Source: Phoronis pallida (lineage: Eukaryota > Phoronida > Phoronidae). From it: DNA of 10,581 bases. Below, piece after piece: positions 1 through 5,594 of the stretch (positions are counted from its first letter, which is position 1; each line of letters begins with the position of its first letter). The notes under the pieces are model-generated. The model made no database searches, was not told where the DNA came from, and saw only the letters and a program-made list of their open reading frames with translations. Location: assembly GCA_028565715.1 (NCBI GenBank), contig JAOXYC010232681.1:1-10581 (forward strand), given 5' to 3'. A program made the position numbers and the translations under genes.

Positions 1-36
1 AGGAAGTCTAAATTCTAGATTAATGACACTTATTAC

Positions 37-111
37 CTTTCTTAGATTGACTCGATGCTGTGAAGAACGAAGGTGGCACATCACCAGCAGGGAAGTCAGT
101 GCTTGAAGGTC
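37..111 (-). CDS. Exon, Ser/Pro-rich tail of the split gene (most 3' exon seen)
   Basis: A 75-nt exon read on the minus strand. It is preceded by a good acceptor (tctttacag) and followed by a donor (AAAG then GTAATAAG). It is symmetric, entering and leaving in phase 1. In that phase it reads without stops and gives a Ser/Pro/Phe-rich stretch that includes PAGDVPPSFFTASSQSKK. Its phase joins that of the exon at 214-264. No domain is recognised; this looks like a disordered C-terminal part of the Myb/SANT-like protein. The gene continues beyond the left window edge because the exon ends in a donor, not a stop. Confidence 0.6.
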
Positions 112-213
112 CTGTAAAGATAGAATAATAATAATACATGTAGTCACTCAGTTGGATCGAAGTAATTTATATGACATCCGATTTTTGTTTAAAAAATTCC
201 CTGTCTAACATAC

Positions 214-264
214 CTGGATGTTTATGTTGATCAGCATGTGGGCTCTTGTTGCTTGATTTAGAGA
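214..264 (-). CDS. Exon, Ser/Lys/His-rich segment of the split gene
   Basis: A 51-nt symmetric phase 1 exon. The acceptor is tttccatttcag and the donor is CCAG then GTATGTTAG, both close to metazoan consensus. The translation in the shared phase includes SKSSNKSPHADQHKHP, which is low complexity and has no stop. It lies between the exons at 368-424 and 37-111 and joins both without a frame change. That three adjacent short exons are all multiples of three with phase 1 borders is the main argument that they are real. Confidence 0.6.
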
Positions 265-367
265 CTGAAATGGAAAAAATGAATGTGTTCATCAGTTGTT
301 ACTGATAATTCTGAATTCTAAATTTTTTTGGTTTTTAATTAAATTCAAAAAATGAGGGTTTACAAAC

Positions 368-424
368 CTTCAAAATGACTAGACGTCTTTTCAGATGAAC
401 TGTCATCAACATTACTTGAAGTAT
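368..424 (-). CDS. Exon, acidic Ser-rich segment of the split gene
   Basis: A 57-nt symmetric phase 1 exon. The acceptor is tacattttcag and the donor is GAAG then GTTTGTAAAC. In phase it encodes TSSNVDDSSSEKTSSHFE, an acidic Ser-rich stretch. Upstream it joins the exon at 641-675, which leaves in phase 1 and together with this exon completes a Tyr codon. No domain is recognised. Confidence 0.6.
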
Positions 425-544
425 CTGAAAATGTATAAATCATATTATAACTTAAATCTGTGGTGGCGTGATGCGGGGAATGTGAGGTTACGTTGAGTTA
501 CTAGCAACGAAACGACATCACATAAGGCCATCATCTACTAAGGA

Positions 545-799
545 GCAGCTATGTCTGAAACCAAATGAGAATAATATTGTAGTGTATAATTCCTTAAGTA
601 AATAACATAGTCTTCATTGCTATCTTGTGCTTGGACTTACATTGACAGCCGGTGATATTGAAGTGCAGCTCATGTCTGAAACCAAATGAGAATAATATTG
701 TAGTGTATAATTCTTTAAGGAAATAACATAGTCTTCATTGTTATCTTGTGCTTGGACATACAATGACAGCCGGTGATATTAAAGTGCAGCTATGTCGAA
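545..799. repeat. Tandem duplication, 121-bp period, two copies plus a start
   Basis: Units begin gcagctatgtc at 545, gcagctcatgtc at 665 and gcagctatgtc at 786. The first two agree at nearly every base over 120 bp; the third is only about 14 bases. Each unit carries, on the minus strand, an intron segment ending in an acceptor, plus the small exon described at 641-675. Confidence 0.85.
641..675 (-). CDS. Small 35-nt exon inside a tandem duplication
   Basis: The acceptor is ctcatttggtttcag and the donor is a near-ideal GTAAGT. The exon enters in phase 2 and leaves in phase 1, which matches the exits and entries of the exons at 962-1130 and 368-424. It encodes HELHFNITGCQ. Of the three copies in the 121-bp repeat only this one keeps both splice sites: the copy near 786 has lost its acceptor AG (tttcg in place of tttcag), and the copy near 545 is cut off inside the exon. 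Confidence 0.55.
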
Positions 800-961
800 A
801 TGAAACAATTTAAAAGCTATACTCAATTAATCTAAAACAAAAAGATGATACATTTTGAAAAGACAGAAAAATTGTATTCTAAAACAAAAACTGTATTCTT
901 TATGCATTTTTGAATTAAATAGTCCGTACCCCATATTATCATGATGCAAACATGATCTTAC

Positions 962-1130
962 TCTTGGGGGTGTGCCAGCTTTTCTGATGGTTCTGCTCCA
1001 TGGCTTTCCTTATTGAAGGGGACCTGAGTGTCAGTTGTAATTGATGCTATTTCCACCCTCATTTCCTCCAGTTGCTGGAGCGCACGCTCAAAGCCAAGGG
1101 ATGTTTCGGCTTCAGTGCACTGAATCAACC
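962..1130 (-). CDS. Exon with predicted helical segment of the split gene
   Basis: A 169-nt exon with acceptor attatttattcag and donor CAAGA then GTAAGATC. It enters in phase 1 and leaves in phase 2, with 55 complete codons. The translation contains FERALQQLEEMRVEIAS, likely an amphipathic helix or short coiled coil of the kind that often follows trihelix domains and serves dimerisation, and then a hydrophilic stretch ending EKLAHPQ. The open frame runs further 5' without interruption, but the strong acceptor and the phase match with the exon at 1244-1336 favour a start at 1130. Confidence 0.6.
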
Positions 1131-1243
1131 CTGAATAAATAATCCTTTGAAATTCCTCCTCCATCATTGAGTAAGAAGTATATTTCTATTTATCTATCTA
1201 TCTCAATGTAAATTGCTGAATACAATACCCAGGACTGCCTGAC

Positions 1244-1336
1244 CTGACGTCACCTTGTAGAGACCATTAGTCTTTCCGTTCTCCTCAGTGTCTTCTGTCA
1301 TGGTACCAATGAGAATGTCATCCCAGCGCTGTACGT
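1244..1336 (-). CDS. Exon following the Myb/SANT-like domain
   Basis: A 93-nt exon. The acceptor is tgtcattaatcag. The chosen donor, TCAG then GTCAGG, gives a phase 1 exit that fits the next exon; the nearby alternative AAG then GTGACG would put the next exon into a stop. It encodes VQRWDDILIGTM followed by an acidic Thr/Glu stretch. The tandem copy at 1427-1543 repeats only the first 30 nt of this exon and its acceptor, so that copy cannot serve as a full exon. Confidence 0.5.
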
Positions 1337-1543
1337 CTGATTAATGACAGGGATCAAATAAGAATCCTGCATATTGGGTAAACCTGAACCAGACGTAATG
1401 CACCCTATACTCCCCCCAAAAAAACTCAATGAGAATGTCATCCCAGCGCTGTACGTCTGATTAATGACAGGGATCAAATAAGAATCCTGCATATTCATAC
1501 CTGAACCAGACGTAATGCACCCTATACTCCCCCAAAAAAAACT
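1307..1543. repeat. Tandem duplication, 120-bp period, two copies
   Basis: Copies start caatgagaatgtca at 1307 and 1427 and are almost identical through the C-run/A-run near 1415-1426 and 1529-1541. The second has catattcatacc where the first has catattgggtaaacc. Because the period is divisible by three, a 98-codon minus-strand frame runs through both copies, but exon phases explain this region better. Confidence 0.85.
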
Positions 1544-1568
1544 CATTTGAGTGTGAAAATAACCACCA
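1543..1568 (-). CDS. Tentative 26-nt micro-exon
   Basis: The acceptor-like ctgaaaatag and a weak donor (ATGA then GTTTTT) bound a 26-nt stretch that enters in phase 2 and leaves in phase 1. It would encode GGYFHTQM. This is the only stretch I found between the domain exon (exit phase 2) and the exon at 1244-1336 (entry phase 1) that satisfies both phases. The SGG-YF-M pattern is loosely like the end of trihelix domains. The donor is poor, so this is a hypothesis. Confidence 0.25.
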
Positions 1569-1658
1569 CTATTTTCAGTACGTGACGCATTCAAATTTTG
1601 ATAGCATTGAAATCAATAAATTTACAATGAAGAAACTGGAATATCAAAGAGATAAAAC

Positions 1659-1820
1659 CTGTTTCGCAGGCTTCGCATTTTATTCTGGCAGTCTTCCCCA
1701 GAATAACTGCATCCTTTCTTGCAAAGTACCTCTGCCACCATTGTCCATGCTTTTTTAGATGTTACTGTGTTCGACTTAAAGGCACTGGCCTTCTCCCAAG
1801 CAGAGAGTAGCAACAATGTG
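1659..1820 (-). CDS. Exon encoding a Myb/SANT trihelix-like DNA-binding domain
   Basis: The minus-strand reading gives LLLLSAWEKASAFKSN, then KKAWTMVAEVLCKKG, then CQNKMRSLRNR. This fits the Myb/SANT-like (trihelix, Myb_DNA-bind_4) pattern: a helix with LL..W, a helix with a Trp three residues after Lys-Lys, and a third helix with C..K...L. Proteins of this kind bind DNA in the nucleus; many animal members derive from Harbinger or other transposons. The donor is probably CGAAACAG then GTTTTA (phase 2). The 5' border is uncertain: the domain frame stays open to about 1820 and beyond into a repeat junction. This is the outermost of three tandem copies and the only one that keeps the third-helix end, so it is the likely functional one. 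Confidence 0.55.
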
Positions 1821-2150
1821 GTGAAATAAATTAAACAGTTGCACCAGTTTATTTTGGCAGTCTTCCCCAGAATAACTGTATCCTTTCTTGCAAAGTACCT
1901 CTGCCACCATTGTCCATGCTTTTTTAGATGTTACTGTGTTCGACTTAAAGGCACTGGCCTTCTCCCAAGCAGAGAGTAGCAACAATGTGGTGAAATAAAT
2001 TAAACAGTTGCACCAGTTTATTTTGGCAGTCTTCCCCAGAATAACTGTATCCTTTCTTGCAAAGTACCTCTGCCACCATTGTCCATGCTTTTTTAGACGT
2101 TACTGTGTTCGACTTAAAGGCACTGGCAGAGAGAAGCACCAGTTTGTCCT
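1681..2150. repeat. Tandem triplication, exact 169-bp period, of the Myb/SANT-like exon
   Basis: Units start tattctggcag at 1681, tattttggcag at 1850 and tattttggcag at 2019. Copies 1 and 2 are nearly identical. Copy 3 has lost about a dozen bases after gcactgg and a longer stretch before caccagttt. Copies 2 and 3 replace the third-helix end (KMRSLRN) with junction sequence (KLVQL), so only copy 1 holds a complete domain end. The low divergence suggests recent unequal crossing-over or replication slippage. Confidence 0.85.
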
Positions 2151-2436
2151 GTTGTCGACAAATTTATAAGATGTGTAATTTGTTTTCAGAAAATCTTACT
2201 CAAGATTTCTTTTACTGGAAAATAGTAATGGAATACATTACATGATATAATGATTCTTGTCGTTTTTAAACTTTGGAACTTAAAAGTTCGAAAGTAAAAT
2301 TATAGTGTCTCTCGTTGATACATTGCGCTTTCGATCCTCTGACGCTGTGGGGTATTCTGGCCGTGATAGTTGAGTTGTCGATATATAGTATAGTGGTAGT
2401 CTAGTAGTATAACTTCGTTGTGAATGCAGGTTGAGT
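2151..2436. other. Spacer with no convincing gene
   Basis: This 286-bp stretch lies between the triplication and the probable solo LTR. The word gttgagttgtc occurs near 2368 and again at the LTR border near 2430. A minus-strand frame of about 45 codons is open here but has no start or recognisable motif. I see nothing else. Confidence 0.4.
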
Positions 2437-2823
2437 TGTCACGTTGGTAGATACAAATAACACATCGGTTTGGTGGCTAAATAACAACTAACTTTTATTC
2501 TACAAAATTACAGTAAACTAGCTATTTATACAATACTGGCAAATCCTGGAGGAAAGTAGTGGGATGATCAGGTAAATTGGTATCAGGAAATGATTCAAGC
2601 AAAAACTACCTATTTGTCAATAACAAACAACAAGTGAGTAAGAATTTCATAGTAATTTCCACAGCTGATGTTGCATAATAGTTGAGTAATATACAAATCT
2701 GAATAAGGATCATATATTCAGAGACTATGTCATTATCCCCTGGCCTGGCGATCATTGACTGTCTTGTGGAAACCATTCCAACATTGTAATGCACACATTA
2801 GTACTGTTAGTTATGTTGCGACA
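2437..2823 (-). mobile_element. Probable solo LTR, 387 bp
   Basis: Read on the minus strand it starts TGTCGCAACATAAC and ends ACGTGACA, the TGTC...GACA ends usual for Ty3/gypsy LTRs. Inside, a strong TATA box (TATAAATAG, 2530-2522) is followed 31 bp later by AATAAA (2499-2494), the order expected for U3, a short R and U5. The 5-bp flanks are TGAGT on the left and TGTGT on the right, a target-site duplication with one mismatch. No internal retroelement genes adjoin it, hence solo. The family was not identified. Confidence 0.5.
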
Positions 2824-2833
2824 TGTGTTCAAA

Positions 2834-2853
2834 ATAATACCAAGGTATTATTC
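2834..2853. repeat. Perfect short palindrome
   Basis: AATAATACC, a two-base AA centre, then GGTATTATT: nine base pairs of perfect inverted repeat just outside the LTR. It could form a small hairpin or cruciform. No function is evident. Confidence 0.5.
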
Positions 2854-3071
2854 CATACTGTATGTATGAAGGAACTTCGTCGCTTTTTTATTAAAAAGGT
2901 AGAATAGAGGTTAGGGATAGGGTTAGGGTTAGGGGTGGGGTTAAGGCTAGGGTTAGGGTACAGATTAGAGGTAGGGTTAGGGTTAGGGCTAGGGTAAGGG
3001 TTAGGGGTAGGGTAGGGTTAGGGTAATATGTAGGGTTAGGGCTAGGGTTAGGGTTTGGGTTGGTGTTAAGA

Positions 3072-3163
3072 GTAAAATTCAAGAACCGATGTCGCCTCCC
3101 GACCCTCCTTAGGGTAAAGTGGCTTCCTGATAGGGAATTGGTGACTATTGTTCCCGAAGAAAT
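3072..3163 (+). repeat. Three-way-junction unit, copy 1
   Basis: The unit runs from attcaagaaccgatgtcg to cccgaagaaatt. Predicted pairings are an outer stem GTCGCC with GGTGAC, hairpin CCCT-cctt-AGGG, and hairpin TTCCT-GATA-GGGAA (one G-T pair). Linkers are about 6, 9 and 2 nt. Telomere-like repeats flank both sides. Confidence 0.7.
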
Positions 3164-3286
3164 TAGGGTTAGGGTTAGGGGAGGGTTAGGGTTAGGGCTA
3201 GGGTATGACTGTGGTTAGATTATGACTAGGGTTAGGGTTGGGTTAGGGCTAGGGTTAGGGTTAGGGCTAGGGTTGGTGTTAGGTCC

Positions 3287-3380
3287 GAGTAAGATTCAAG
3301 AGTCGATGTCGCCGCCCGACCCTCCTTAGGGTAAAGTGGCTTCCTAGTAAGGAATTGGTGACTTTTGCTCCCGAAGAAAC
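3287..3380 (+). repeat. Three-way-junction unit, copy 2
   Basis: Near-identical to copy 1. The outer stem and the CCCT/AGGG hairpin are unchanged, and the second hairpin is the perfect TTCCT-AGTA-AGGAA. It ends cccgaagaaac directly against TAGGGTTAGGG. Confidence 0.7.
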
Positions 3381-3572
3381 TAGGGTTAGGGTTAGGGTAG
3401 GGTTAGGGTTAGGGCTAGGGTAGGGCTAGGGTTAGAATATGACTAGGGTTAGGGTTAGGGTAGGGTTAGGGCTAGGGTAGGGCTAGGGTTAGAATATAAG
3501 TAGGGTTATGGTTTGGAGTGGGGTTAGGGTATTGGGCTAGGGTTAGGGTTAGGGTTGGGCTAGGGTTAGGGC

Positions 3573-3668
3573 GGAGTAAGATTCAAGAACCGATGTCGCC
3601 GCCCGACCCTCCTTAGGGTAAAGTGGCTTCCTAGTAAGGAATTGGTGACCTTTGTTCCCGAAGAAATT
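3573..3668 (+). repeat. Three-way-junction unit, copy 3
   Basis: Differs from copy 2 at only a few positions (agaacc for agagtc, ttgttccc for ttgctccc). All three predicted stems are kept. Confidence 0.7.
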
Positions 3669-3905
3669 AGGGTTAGGGTTAGGGTTAGGGCTAGGGTAGG
3701 GCTAGGGTTAGAATATGACTAGGGTTAGGGTAGGGTTAGGGTTAGGGCTAGGGTAGGGCTAGGGTTAGAATATGACTAGGGTTAGAGTTAGGGTAGGGTT
3801 GGGGTTAGGGCTAGGGTAAGGGCTAGGGTTAGGGTTGGGGTTGGGCTAGGGTTAGGGCTGGGGTTAGGGCTAGGGTTAGGGCTAGGGTCAGGACTAGGGT
3901 TAGAG

Positions 3906-3998
3906 GTGAACTTAAAGAACCGATGTCGTCACTCGACCCTCCCTAGGGTAAAGTGGCTTCCTGGTAAGGAATCGGTGACTTTTGTTCCCGGAGAAATT
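3906..3998 (+). repeat. Three-way-junction unit, copy 4
   Basis: The outer stem changes to GTCGTC with GGTGAC (a C-G pair becomes T-G, still pairing). The first hairpin has a changed loop only (CCCT-ccct-AGGG). The second hairpin is TTCCT-GGTA-AGGAA. The changes avoid breaking stems. Confidence 0.65.
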
Positions 3999-4123
3999 AG
4001 GGTTAGGGTTAGGGTAAGGTTAGGGCTAGGGTAAGGCTAGGGTTATACTTATGGGTAGGGTATTAGGGTTATAGTAGGGCTAAGGTTAAAACTAAAAATA
4101 GGATTGGGGTTGAGACGAGAAAT

Positions 4124-4214
4124 TATATTCAAAAACACACGTCGTCGCTTCACCCTCCAAAGGGTAGAATGACTTCCTGATATGGAATTTAATGACTATC
4201 GTTTCTGAATCTTG
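4124..4214 (+). repeat. Diverged three-way-junction unit, copy 5, at the retroelement side of the array
   Basis: Aligned with copies 1-4 it is much diverged but keeps gtcgtc...aatgac (here a T-A pair where copy 4 has T-G and copies 1-3 have C-G), CCCT-ccaa-AGGG and TTCC-TGATAT-GGAA. It is the first unit met when leaving the 3' region of the PLE, so it may be the element's own 3' end. Confidence 0.55.
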
Positions 4215-4334
4215 TTAGTTTAATTGGAAGGGGTGGGGAACCAGAGAAAGTAAAAATAAAATATAAGTTTAATCTATTAAGAAATAGTCTGAGAAGTACG
4301 AGAGGAAACGGTGAATAAGTGAAATTGGTGTAGG

Positions 4335-4447
4335 GGAAATAGTTATAGCGCTTGTCAAAAGATGGCGCTGTATGATGAGAAATTTTTCGTGCGGGGATTG
4401 TTTAAAAGAGGAAATAGTACTATATTTTGCCAAAAGGTGGCGGTGTA
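4335..4447. repeat. Two related 37-bp words, 75 bp apart, in the PLE 3' region
   Basis: The words ggaaatag...tcaaaagatggcgctgta at 4335-4371 and ggaaatag...ccaaaaggtggcggtgta at 4410-4447 are clearly related. The first contains AGCGC...GCGCT, a 5-bp stem with a 13-nt loop that the second does not keep. No function is evident. Confidence 0.55.
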
Positions 4448-4540
4448 GAAGCATATTTAGGGTTGGAGAGTTTTTTTTAAAATTTGAAGTGTTGTTTTTA
4501 TGAAGCAAAGATGACATAGAAAGGGGTGTGGGGAACCATT

Positions 4541-4632
4541 TTTGAAAGATTCTGACGAGGGCTACTTTTGATATAATTTGTTTAAGAGAAAGTTGTGTGT
4601 GAGGGGAGATGTATTCGTCAGAATCGATCAAA
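4541..4632. repeat. Long inverted repeat (16-bp stem), copy 1
   Basis: TTTGA-aa-GATTCTGACGA pairs with TCGTCAGAATC-ga-TCAAA: an 11-bp perfect inner stem, a 2x2 A/G internal loop and a 5-bp outer stem, enclosing 56 nt. The same arms recur at 5177-5271 around an unrelated loop, so the arms and not the loop are conserved. Confidence 0.75.
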
Positions 4633-4692
4633 TTTTTAATTTATTTGGAGAAAAGTAGAAACAGTGTGTGTGTTAAATGTAGGTTTTTTAAA

Positions 4693-4769
4693 AAAATAAT
4701 AATAATAATATAATTAAAATGAATTAAAAATAATTTAATTAAATGTAATTTAATTAAATGTAATTAAAT
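4693..4769. repeat. AT-rich microsatellite and 15-bp tandem repeat
   Basis: A short AAT/TAA trinucleotide run (about 4697-4712) is followed by two exact copies of taatttaattaaatg (4731-4745, 4746-4760) and a partial third. Confidence 0.8.
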
Positions 4770-5176
4770 TTTAGGGGTGGGCTCATACACTAATCATGGC
4801 CCTTATTTGAGTGAGGAAATCGGTCTCAGTATAAAAACATCCTTGTCCGGACCTCGTTTGGCCGAAAAGAAAAACTTATAATTTGAGTGGAGTACAAAGG
4901 AAACTCCGTTGGCCGAAGAGGTACATTATTAAATTAGAGGAGTGGTTTGGTTGGGGTTTGGACTTAGGCTAAATCGCAGAAGTCAGCTATCCCCTGTCCG
5001 AAGAGTGATGCTATCCCTAGAACATTAAGTGAAAACAATTTTTGTTGGTTTTTGAAAGATAGCATTCTGAATGAAAATTTATTGAAATAATTTTTTGAAT
5101 AAATGTACCGTGGTAGTGATAGAAGTAGTATATATAGGGAAGTGGTAATAAATGTGGAGACATTGGGAGTATCATT
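4770..5176. other. PLE 3' region, no gene; repeated ggccgaa words
   Basis: No coding frame of interest. The words cgtttggccgaaaag (about 4855) and cgttggccgaagag (about 4907) are two versions of one motif, with a shorter echo, tgtccgaagag, near 4997. The phrase gtgaggaaatcggtctc near 4812 faintly resembles the gaggaatcggt part of the junction units. It probably belongs to the element's untranslated 3' region. Confidence 0.4.
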
Positions 5177-5271
5177 TTTGAAAGATTCTGACGGAGTCCA
5201 ATTATGGTCTCAATTGTCCTAAAAGTATAATTTATAGTGTTGGGGAATTTTGTACGTCAGAATCAATCAAA
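5177..5271. repeat. Long inverted repeat (15-bp stem), copy 2
   Basis: TTTGA-aa-GATTCTGACG pairs with CGTCAGAATC-aa-TCAAA. The stem arms are the same as at 4541-4632, but the enclosed 61 nt are unrelated. Both copies have attttt before the left arm and tttt after the right arm. Confidence 0.75.
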
Positions 5272-5284
5272 TTTTTAGGTTATT

Positions 5285-5357
5285 GTCGACCTCGGTCCAT
5301 TGCCAACCTTTTCACGAGTGGAAAGGTTTTCTTGGTATAGAAATTTTGGCTGTTGAC
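5285..5357 (+). repeat. Three-way-junction-like unit in the PLE 3' region, copy A
   Basis: The outer stem is GTCGAC with GTTGAC (one G-T). The first hairpin is ACCTTTTCAC-ga-GTGGAAAGGT, longer than in the array units. The second hairpin is TTTCT-TGGTAT-AGAAA, where a T-A pair replaces the C-G of the array copies. With copy B about 180 bp on, this forms a partial tandem duplication that extends into the following ctagaaagaaa stretch. Confidence 0.55.
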
Positions 5358-5464
5358 ATCAGTCTAGAGAACCTAGAAAGAAAGAAAAATAGTAAAAATT
5401 ATTAAGAGTATGACAAAAATGAGAATAACATGTTAGTAAAAAGAAGTGTGGAGTTAGGTTAGTT

Positions 5465-5536
5465 TCGACATCAGTCGATCGCCCACCTTTTCACAGGTGG
5501 AAAGGTTTTCCTGGTAGAGAAATTGGGGCTGTTGAC
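5465..5536 (+). repeat. Three-way-junction-like unit in the PLE 3' region, copy B
   Basis: The outer stem is TCGACA with TGTTGA. The first hairpin is CCACCT-TTTCAC-AGGTGG (or the longer register of copy A). The second is TTTC-CTGGTAGA-GAAA. It lies about 60 bp after the RT stop codon in the direction of transcription. Confidence 0.55.
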
Positions 5537-5594
5537 AATTCTGTCCGGCTAGAAGAAAAATGATAGTAAGCAAGCATTGAGCCGATGGGTGTGT

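Larger units (their letters stand above)
2906..4085 (+). repeat. Degenerate interstitial telomere-like array, TTAGGG strand on plus
   Basis: Runs of GGGTTA with frequent GGGCTA and GGGTA variants fill this stretch, which is broken by unique-looking units of about 92 bp at 3072, 3287, 3573 and 3906. Short satellite words such as agaatatgactaggg also recur (near 3431, 3711 and 3768). TTAGGG is the telomere repeat of vertebrates and most non-arthropod invertebrates. The mixing of variants and insertions says this is an old interstitial or subtelomeric array, not an active end. Orientation puts the former chromosome terminus towards higher coordinates. Confidence 0.85.

Noticed and set aside
1298-1594. 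98-codon minus-strand frame with a repeated 40-residue segment
   Set aside because: The frame stays open only because the repeat period is 120 bp. Splice signals and phases put the true coding frame of part of it elsewhere (1244-1336).
2606-2794. 62-codon minus-strand frame
   Set aside because: It falls inside the probable LTR U3 and shows no domain.
2891-3082. Minus-strand frame of Asn/Pro/Leu/Thr repeats
   Set aside because: It is a translation of telomere-like repeats, not a protein.
3072-4214. CRISPR-like look of regularly recurring units
   Set aside because: Units are about 92 bp, spacers are telomere repeats of variable length and the context is eukaryotic.
4269-4631. 120-codon minus-strand frame in the PLE 3' region
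   Set aside because: It has a non-ATG start, no recognisable motif, covers one arm of the structured hairpin and lies in AT-rich DNA. Likely chance.
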